Of a stretch of 64,000 nt of DNA, positions 58,434 through 64,000 are shown one piece after another. The stretch is from NCBI GenBank assembly GCA_020638905.1, contig JACKHP010000018.1:1-64000 (forward strand), in the 5' to 3' direction. The translations under genes were made by a program, and so were the position numbers. The notes under the pieces are model-generated. The model was not told the origin of the DNA. It worked only from the letters and a program-made list of their open reading frames with translations, and did no database searches. Every line of letters begins with the position of its first letter. The stretch's first letter is position 1. This DNA comes from Planctomycetota bacterium (GTDB lineage: Bacteria > Planctomycetota > B15-G4).

Positions 58434-59477
58434 CTACTCGCTGAAGGCCGCGTCGAACGCGATCGTCGAACGCGGGAAGTCGAGGTGGTGCACGAAGGCC
58501 GCGGCTTCGGTGGCGCCGTGCTCGCGGTCCATCATCGGATCCTCCCACTCGACGGTGAGCGGACCCTCGTAGCCGACGTGGTTCAGCACGCGCAGGATCG
58601 CCTCAAAGTCGATGCGCCCGCGGCCGGGCGACCGGAAGTCCCAGAAGCGTCCGTCGCTGCCGAAGTCGGTGTGCCCGCCGAACACGCCCGCCTCGGCGGG
58701 GGACGCGCTCCACCAGACGTCCTTCACGTGCACGTTGAACAGGCGCGCGCCGAACTCGCGCAGGAACGCGAGGTAGTCGACGCCCTGGTAGCCGAAGTGC
58801 GACGGGTCGAAGTTGAAGCCGAACGCGGGGTGCTCCTTCACCGCCGCGAGCGCGCGCCGCGTCGACGCGATGTCGAACGCGATCTCGGTCGGGTGCACCT
58901 CGAGCGCGAAGGCCACGCCGAGCTTGGCGTAGGCGTCGAGGATCGGCGTCCAGCGCGTGGCGAAGTCGCGGAAGCCGGCCTCGATCGCGCCGGCCGGCAG
59001 CGGCGGGAAGGCGTACGCCGCGTCCCAGATCGAGCTGCCGGTGAAGCCGACCACCACGGCGCGGCCCGTGCGCGCGAGCTGCTGCTTCACGTCGTCGGGC
59101 GCCGCGTCGAAGAAGGCGCGCGCGGCGCGTCCCGTGACGAGCATCTCGTCGGCCGCGCGACGGCGCACGCCCTCGGGGTCGCCGTCGCCCCACACGTGCT
59201 CGGGCAGGATGCCCTTGTGGCGCTCGTCGATCTTGTCGCACACCGCCTGTCCCGCGAGGTGGTTGCTGATCGCGAACGAGCGCAGGTCGTGGTCGAGCAG
59301 CAGCTCCCACTTGTCCTTGCAGTAACCCGGCTCGTCGAGCGCGCGCCGCGGGTCGAAGTGGTCGCCCCAGCAGGCGAGCTCGAGCCCGTCGTAGCCGAAC
59401 AGCGCCGCCTTGTCGGCCAACGTCTCGAGCGGCAGGTCGGCCCACTGGCCGGTGAACAGGCACACGGGACGGGACAT
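58434..59477 (-). CDS. Sugar phosphate isomerase/epimerase-like protein
   Basis: The 347-residue protein is a TIM-barrel xylose-isomerase-like (AP endonuclease family 2) protein. It has VCLFTGQWADLPLETLADK, YDGLELACWGDHF, strand ends with likely metal ligands in ALEVHPTEIAFDIAST, FNFDPSHFGYQGVD and a C-terminal LTVEWEDPMMD. Members isomerise or epimerise sugars or cyclitols, or act on 3-keto glycosides. It starts the three-gene sugar unit with the MFS and DUF1080 genes. The ATG at 59477 has GAGGG about 8 bases upstream; frame upstream of it is non-family Arg/Pro-rich. Confidence 0.88.
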   Translation of the reverse strand: MSRPVCLFTGQWADLPLETLADKAALFGYDGLELACWGDHFDPRRALDEPGYCKDKWELLLDHDLRSFAISNHLAGQAVCDKIDERHKGILPEHVWGDGDPEGVRRRAADEMLVTGRAARAFFDAAPDDVKQQLARTGRAVVVGFTGSSIWDAAYAFPPLPAGAIEAGFRDFATRWTPILDAYAKLGVAFALEVHPTEIAFDIASTRRALAAVKEHPAFGFNFDPSHFGYQGVDYLAFLREFGARLFNVHVKDVWWSASPAEAGVFGGHTDFGSDGRFWDFRSPGRGRIDFEAILRVLNHVGYEGPLTVEWEDPMMDREHGATEAAAFVHHLDFPRSTIAFDAAFSE

Positions 59478-59613
59478 GGCAGCGACCCTCGGGGCGGGTT
59501 GGGACGGACGACCCATGCGTCGCGGGGCGCGGCGCGCGGGGCACGATATCAGGAGGTCCCGGGGCGTGCGAGGAAGCGGGGGCCGGTGCCGACGAGTCCC
59601 GGCGTGAGGCCGC

Positions 59614-61869
59614 TCAGCGGTCGCTCGGACCGATGACGAGCACGCGTCGCTCGGCGACGGGCCGGAAGAGATCGAAGACGGCACGGGCTTCCCGGGCGTC
59701 CGCCCTGTCCGCCGGGCTCGCGATGACGGTGATGGTGGACGCGGGCAGGCCGTGGACGTCGACCTCGCCCCGCGCGTCGGTGCGCAGCGACTGCGCGGAG
59801 GCGCCCGCGCCGAACTGCACCCAGAGCCGCGCGCCCTGCGCATCGAGGCAGCTCACCCGGGCCCGCGCGACGGGGGCCCCGTGCTCGTCGACGACGCGCA
59901 GCGCGAGGCTGCGTTCGGGGACGAGCGCGACGTCGAACGCGTTGCGCCCGTCGTCGTAGCGCGCGAGCGGACGCGTCCAGGGCCGGTAGCCGGGAGCCGT
60001 GACCATCACGATCAGCTCGCCCGCGGCGAGGCCCGTGAGCAGGAAGTGTCCGCAAGCGTCGTCGACGTGGACGGCCTCGCCGCTGAACGTGTCGTCGGGC
60101 AGGTGCCGATGGGGGGTCACGTCGAAGTGCGCGACCGGCCGGTCGGTCTGCGCGTCGCGCACGGTGCCCTCCAGCGTCACGCCGCTCAGCGCGAGGGGAT
60201 CAAGCACGAGTTCGAGGTCGTGCTCGCCGGCCGACACGCGGAAGCTGCGGCGCAGCGTCGGATCGTCGGGATGCACGGCCTCGAGCCGGTAGCCGCCGGC
60301 GTTGAGCTGCGCGAACGCGAAGCGTCCGTCGCCGTCGGTGACGGCGCTCTCGAGTCCGAAGGCCCGCTCCCACGTCGGCATGGGATACGTGCTGTACGCG
60401 GAGGCGACGAGACGCTCGCCTTCGAGCACGAGATCGGCGCCGGCGATCGGCCGCCGCTCGGCGTCGTACAGGACGCCGGTGATCGCGAGCGCGCGCCCGA
60501 GGCGCAGCTCGACCCACGTCTCCTGTTCGGCGACGACGGCCACCGGCTGCACGACGGTGGGGGCGCAACCGTCGGCCAGGGCCAGCACGCGCGCGGCGGC
60601 GTCCGGCGCGAGTCCGCCGACGCGATAGCGTCCCTCGGCGTCGCTGTGCGTGCTGCGCGCAGGCACGTCGTCGCCCTCGACGCGCACGGACGCTCCCGCG
60701 ACGGGACGGTCGTCGGCGTCGCGCACCACGCCCGCCACGGCGCAACCCGTCCCGAGCACGAGCACGAGTTCGCCCTCGCGCGGATCGTGCGTCACGCTCA
60801 GCGGCGGGGCGTCGGGGACGTCGACCGAGAAGGTGAGCTCGCGCGGCGCGAGGGCGTCGAAGCGGAAGCGTCCACGGGCGTCGGAGAGGGCCGAGACGGT
60901 GGCGGCGTCGCAGGTGAAGAGCGCCGCCCGCTCGGTGAGGAACTGCGGTCCGAACGGATCGCGTCCGCTCGCCACCACGCGCACGCCGGGGGCCGGCGAT
61001 CCGTCGGCGCGGGTCACCCGTCCGTCGAGGGGCACGGCGTCGTCGAGCACGAGGCGCAGGTCGCGCGCCGTCTCGCCGGGCGCGAGCGTCCCGTGCAGGC
61101 GGACGCTGCAGAGGCGCCCCGGTGCGGCGGCGGAGAGCACGAACGGCGGACCGAGGCAGGCGAGTTCGAAGCGTCCCGCCGCGTCGCTGCGCGTCTCGAC
61201 GTCGGGCGCGAGGTCGCGCTCGGCGTCGGGAGGGAGCTGCCACAGGCTGCGCGTCCAGCCCGACACGCGCGCGTCGGCGAGCGGGTTGCCGAACGCGTCG
61301 ACCACGAGGCCCGCGACGCCGCCGCAGGACGGCACGAGGACGTCGAGCGTGCGCACGTCGCCCTCGCGCAGGGTGAGCCGGCGCTCGACGAACGCGCCGC
61401 CCGTCGTGACGCCGGATGCGACGATCACGCCGCGCAGGCGCACGGGGGCCGGCAGGTCGAAGCGCACGGAGCCGGTGTCGTCGGTCCGCGCACGGGGCGC
61501 GCGGTCGTCCGTGCGCGGGACGAGCTCGAGTTCGACCGCGACGTCCGCGACGGGTGCGCGCGCCCCGGTCAGCACGCGCAGCACGAGGCGCGCGTGTCCC
61601 GGTGGCGGCGCGCTCGTCGCGTCGTCGGCCGACGCCTCTGCGGAGGACGACGCCCCGTCGCCGGACGCGCCGAGGGACGGCGACACGAGCGCGTCGGCTC
61701 CGGCTGGGGACACCGGCGCGCCCAGATCCATCGCCGCGCCGTCGGGCGCCGACGACACGGGCGCGAGCCGCGGCCGGTCGGCGCGACCGGACGGCGCGAG
61801 CCACCACGCGGCGCCCGCCAGCAGCGCCAGGACGACGACGATCAGGCTCGCGCGCTTCGTTCCGTCCAT
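59614..61869 (-). CDS. Large envelope protein with multiple carboxypeptidase-regulatory-like repeats
   Basis: The 751-residue product has a signal anchor (RASLIVVVLALLAGAAWWLAP), a long disordered Ala/Ser/Asp linker, and seven or more carboxypeptidase-regulatory-like beta-sandwich repeats. Visible units include GVAGLVVDAFGNPLADARV, LDGRVTRADGSPAPGVRVV, VAGVVRDADDRPVAGASVRV, SDAEGRYRVGGLAPDAAAR, ITGVLYDAERRPIAGADLV and LEGTVRDAQTDRPVAHFDV. It is more regular than the three paralogues at 11-18 kb and lacks their shared SDWIAxDDP motif. Its role is probably extracellular binding or spacing. The start at 61869 has a weak GAGAT site. It is divergent from the TPR-NHL gene across 348 bp. Confidence 0.87.
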   Translation of the reverse strand: MDGTKRASLIVVVLALLAGAAWWLAPSGRADRPRLAPVSSAPDGAAMDLGAPVSPAGADALVSPSLGASGDGASSSAEASADDATSAPPPGHARLVLRVLTGARAPVADVAVELELVPRTDDRAPRARTDDTGSVRFDLPAPVRLRGVIVASGVTTGGAFVERRLTLREGDVRTLDVLVPSCGGVAGLVVDAFGNPLADARVSGWTRSLWQLPPDAERDLAPDVETRSDAAGRFELACLGPPFVLSAAAPGRLCSVRLHGTLAPGETARDLRLVLDDAVPLDGRVTRADGSPAPGVRVVASGRDPFGPQFLTERAALFTCDAATVSALSDARGRFRFDALAPRELTFSVDVPDAPPLSVTHDPREGELVLVLGTGCAVAGVVRDADDRPVAGASVRVEGDDVPARSTHSDAEGRYRVGGLAPDAAARVLALADGCAPTVVQPVAVVAEQETWVELRLGRALAITGVLYDAERRPIAGADLVLEGERLVASAYSTYPMPTWERAFGLESAVTDGDGRFAFAQLNAGGYRLEAVHPDDPTLRRSFRVSAGEHDLELVLDPLALSGVTLEGTVRDAQTDRPVAHFDVTPHRHLPDDTFSGEAVHVDDACGHFLLTGLAAGELIVMVTAPGYRPWTRPLARYDDGRNAFDVALVPERSLALRVVDEHGAPVARARVSCLDAQGARLWVQFGAGASAQSLRTDARGEVDVHGLPASTITVIASPADRADAREARAVFDLFRPVAERRVLVIGPSDR

Positions 61870-62217
61870 GCGGATCTCGTCCCGGGCTGGGCGCCCCGAG
61901 CGGCCGGTTCGCTCGGGGCTCGTCCCCGGGCTCCAGTGTGCCAGCCGCCTCGCGCCGAGATCGAGTCGAGATCGAGTGGGGACGTCGCACGGTTCGCGCG
62001 TGTCTCGGGGCGTTCGACGCGGCCCGCTTGCGAGCCCTGATCGCGGCCCTGCTCCGATCCGTCGATCCGGCTGCAGAGGTGGAGCCCGAGTCCGGCGGGG
62101 CGGCGTACCGGCGCTCGCTCCTCGTCGCCGGTGGCGCTTTCGTGAAGTGCTCCCGTCGCGCGTCGATCCGGTGTGGGATGGGGCTCCGGCATCGCACGTC
62201 ACCCCGAGAGACCGACG
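61870..62217. other. Divergent gap with a possible coding remnant
   Basis: This 348-bp gap separates the large envelope protein gene from the TPR-NHL gene. One plus-strand frame between about 61952 and 62160 reads like a protein (VEIEWGRRTVRACLGAFDAA, then RLRALIAALLRSVDP) and faintly resembles the N-terminal part of IS66-type TnpA proteins. It has no start or Shine-Dalgarno and runs on into the next gene's region in the wrong frame. If real it is a decayed transposon fragment. Otherwise I see no gene, repeat or clear promoter here. Confidence 0.3.
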
Positions 62218-63480
62218 ATGATCCTCCCGCTGCTCCTGCTCGGACTGCTCGCGATGCCGCAGCAGTCGCAACTGCCCCCGTACCTCGACGGTCCCGTCGC
62301 GAAGCTGAACGCCGGCGACGCCGACGGTGCGCTGCACGACCTCGAGGCCCTCGTGGCCGACGATCCCGAGGACGGCCTGGCCTGGTACTTCCTCGGCCTG
62401 GCGCACCACGGCGCCGGGCGCATGCAAGAGGCCATGAGCGCCCACCTGCTCGCGCGCGCGCTGATCCATCCCGGGCATCCGCTGCGCACGAACGCGACCT
62501 ACAACATGGCCTGCGCCTACGCGCTCACGGGACACACCGAGCGCGCGCTGCAGTGGCTCGAACGGGCGCGCCAGGCGGGCTTCCGGAACCCGGGGCTGCT
62601 GGCCAGCGACACCGACCTCGCGTCGCTGCGCGACGATCCGCGCTTCACGGCCTTCACGCGCCGCACGGGCATCGGCCAGGTGCGCCCGGGCTCGGTCACG
62701 GTCGATTCGCTCACCGGCCTGCTGCCCGGCGGCACGGGCGGCGTGACCCTGGCCCCCGACGGCGGGCTCTACGTGGCCGACTTCGGCAACCAGGTCCGGC
62801 ACGTGAGCGCCGACGGCGACGTGAGCTTGTTCGCCACGGGCTTCGTCAAGGCCGCCGACTGCACCGTCGACTCCGAGGGCTGGCTGCTGCAGGTCGACCA
62901 CGGTCAGAGCCGGCTCATGCGCGTCTCGCCCGAGGGCGAGGTGCGCGACACCGGCGTGAGCGGGTTGCAGGGTCCGGTCGGCATCGACATCGCCGACGAC
63001 GGCACGATCTACGTGACGAACTACCAGGCCGAGTCGATCTCGCGCGTCGTGTTCGGCGAGCCGGCCGAGACGATCACGAGCCGCGGACTGCTGAACGGTC
63101 CCAACGGCCTGGCGGCGGTGGGCGACCTGCTCTACGTGTGCAACTTCAACGACGGCTGCGTGCTGAGCGTCGACCGGCACACCGGCGAGCAGCACTTCGT
63201 GGCCGAGCTCCCCGGCGGCGGCAACGGGCACCTCGCGTGGTCCGACGGGGCGCTCTCCGTGACCGACCGCAAGGGCCAGCGCATCCTGCGCGTGACACCC
63301 GCGGGCGAGGTCTCGGTGGTGGCCGGCTCGGGAACCCAGGGCACCGCCGACGGTGACGGCGCGCAGGCCACTTTCTCGTTGCCCAATGGCATCGCGGTGA
63401 GTCCCGACGGCAAGACGCTGTGGGTGAACGACAACCTCGGGGTCGGCACGTCGAGCGTGGTGAGACGCATCCGGCTCTGA
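62218..63480 (+). CDS. Secreted or anchored TPR-NHL repeat protein
   Basis: The 420-residue protein begins with a short hydrophobic signal (MILPLLLLGLLAMPQQSQ). Two to three TPR units follow (LEALVADDPEDGLAWYFLG, ATYNMACAYALTGHTERAL), then from about residue 165 NHL/SMP30-like six-bladed propeller repeats: GVTLAPDGGLYVADFGNQVR, VGIDIADDGTIYVTNYQAE, LPNGIAVSPDGKTLWVNDN. Such proteins bind partners or cell-wall material rather than catalyse. The ATG at 62218 has GAGAG 7 bases upstream. The pairing of TPR and NHL in one exported protein is uncommon, and its function is unknown. Confidence 0.82.
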   Translation: MILPLLLLGLLAMPQQSQLPPYLDGPVAKLNAGDADGALHDLEALVADDPEDGLAWYFLGLAHHGAGRMQEAMSAHLLARALIHPGHPLRTNATYNMACAYALTGHTERALQWLERARQAGFRNPGLLASDTDLASLRDDPRFTAFTRRTGIGQVRPGSVTVDSLTGLLPGGTGGVTLAPDGGLYVADFGNQVRHVSADGDVSLFATGFVKAADCTVDSEGWLLQVDHGQSRLMRVSPEGEVRDTGVSGLQGPVGIDIADDGTIYVTNYQAESISRVVFGEPAETITSRGLLNGPNGLAAVGDLLYVCNFNDGCVLSVDRHTGEQHFVAELPGGGNGHLAWSDGALSVTDRKGQRILRVTPAGEVSVVAGSGTQGTADGDGAQATFSLPNGIAVSPDGKTLWVNDNLGVGTSSVVRRIRL

Positions 63481-63641
63481 CGCGCGCGCGGGGCGCCGCA
63501 CGGAATGAGGATGCGTTGCGTCGGCGCCTCGAGCGCGCGCACCTTGCCCCCCGGGTTTTCCTGTCGGCCGTCCGCCCCCCTTTGCTGCGGAGGGAGGTGG
63601 ACGGGGATGAACCCCACCGAACTCGAACCAAGGACACACTC

Positions 63642-64000
63642 ATGTTCCCCACCCGCAGCCTCACGAGCCTCACGGCTTCCTCCCTCCTCGCCTGCTCGCT
63701 CCTGACCGGCCTCGCGCAGGCCGAGGACGGCCTCCCGACCATGCCGGACCGGCTCCTCTTCGGGCCGACGGCCGACTCCGCGAGCGGCGTCGGCCTGCAG
63801 ATCGAGGTCGTCTGGACCGCCTCGCTCGCCGAGCCGACCTCGACGACCCTCGATCTCTCGACGGACATCTACGTGCATGTCGGCGACTACTCCGCCGTGC
63901 AGACCGTGCGGGTGTTCGCCGACCCGGGCGCCGGCTTCGACCCCGACGGCACCTTCGGCGGGCCCTGCGGGACGGGCTCCGTCGACGGCGTGGACGTCGG
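63642..64000 (+). CDS. Secreted protein, 3' end cut by window
   Basis: The frame opens at the ATG at 63642 (MFPTRSLTSLTASSLLACSL) and is still open at the window end, so at least 119 residues exist. Residues about 10-26 form a signal peptide ending near LAQAED. The visible mature part is beta-rich (LLFGPTADSASGVGLQIEV, TTLDLSTDIYVHVGDYS). It is too short to assign. AAGGA lies about 9 bases upstream of the ATG. It reads in the same direction as the TPR-NHL gene after a 161-bp gap. Confidence 0.7.
   Translation, partial: MFPTRSLTSLTASSLLACSLLTGLAQAEDGLPTMPDRLLFGPTADSASGVGLQIEVVWTASLAEPTSTTLDLSTDIYVHVGDYSAVQTVRVFADPGAGFDPDGTFGGPCGTGSVDGVDV

Noticed and set aside
1..64000. CRISPR arrays, rRNA genes, prophage and intact insertion sequences
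   Set aside because: No regularly spaced direct repeats other than the hexanucleotide array, no rRNA-like sequence, and no integrase, capsid or transposase gene was found. The holin-like gene has no phage context.

Overview
The window is a very GC-rich bacterial chromosome segment (by eye about 70% or more). It most likely comes from the Planctomycetota. The supporting evidence is a TIGR02999-like sigma factor coupled to Ser/Thr kinases, many secreted FG-GAP/VCBS proteins that share a terminal domain familiar to me from marine planctomycetes, DUF1080, TlpA and sugar-isomerase genes, and a squalene-cyclase-like protein with a CxxCH motif. The species is not identifiable from the sequence alone. 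No rRNA, convincing tRNA, CRISPR array, prophage or intact insertion sequence is visible.

Layout. 1-6.8 kb: the end of a sensor histidine kinase, a MOSC protein, a small membrane protein, an alpha-toroid/ankyrin fusion, a lipoprotein and a helical-repeat protein. 6.9-11.4 kb: a compact cluster of one GcvT-like folate-dependent protein and two CrtI/PYROXD2-like flavoproteins. 11.4-18.3 kb: three paralogous envelope proteins with carboxypeptidase-regulatory-like domains, interrupted by a GT4 glycosyltransferase. 18.6-23.9 kb: a methyltransferase, a secreted gluzincin-like metallopeptidase, a 23-copy hexanucleotide repeat, a CopD-like membrane protein and an unrecognised secreted protein. 24.0-29.2 kb: two large secreted FG-GAP proteins.

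29.3-33.9 kb (minus strand): five genes, four of them joined by 4-bp start/stop overlaps (NUDIX, Gfo/Idh/MocA oxidoreductase, radical SAM, GT9 heptosyltransferase), followed by an HldE-type nucleotidyltransferase. This looks like a surface-heptose or glycan operon. 34.4-41.2 kb (plus strand): a fully coupled operon of ECF sigma factor, membrane Ser/Thr kinase with an extracytoplasmic FG-GAP region, TlpA-like lipoprotein and soluble TPR kinase. 41.3-44.6 kb (minus): a second, atypical sigma factor, an FG-GAP protein and a secreted protein. 45.1-53.4 kb: aminopeptidase N, a di-heme peroxidase, SUI1/YciH, a beta-helix protein and an AAA/DUF4143 ATPase with an unusual AT-rich palindromic promoter. 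53.5-64 kb: TlpA-like and holin-like envelope genes, a sugar module (isomerase, MFS permease, DUF1080), a fourth carboxypeptidase-regulatory-like protein, a TPR-NHL protein and a truncated secreted protein.

Overall the genes suggest an organism that invests heavily in secreted calcium-propeller proteins, envelope glycans and extracytoplasmic signalling. Two stretches stand out as possibly undescribed: the sigma/kinase/thioredoxin/kinase operon with its propeller-bearing receptor kinase, and the GcvT plus twin-flavoprotein cluster. Reading frames are often open on both strands because of the GC content; genes were chosen by family recognition, ribosome-binding sites and packing. All functions are sequence-based inference.
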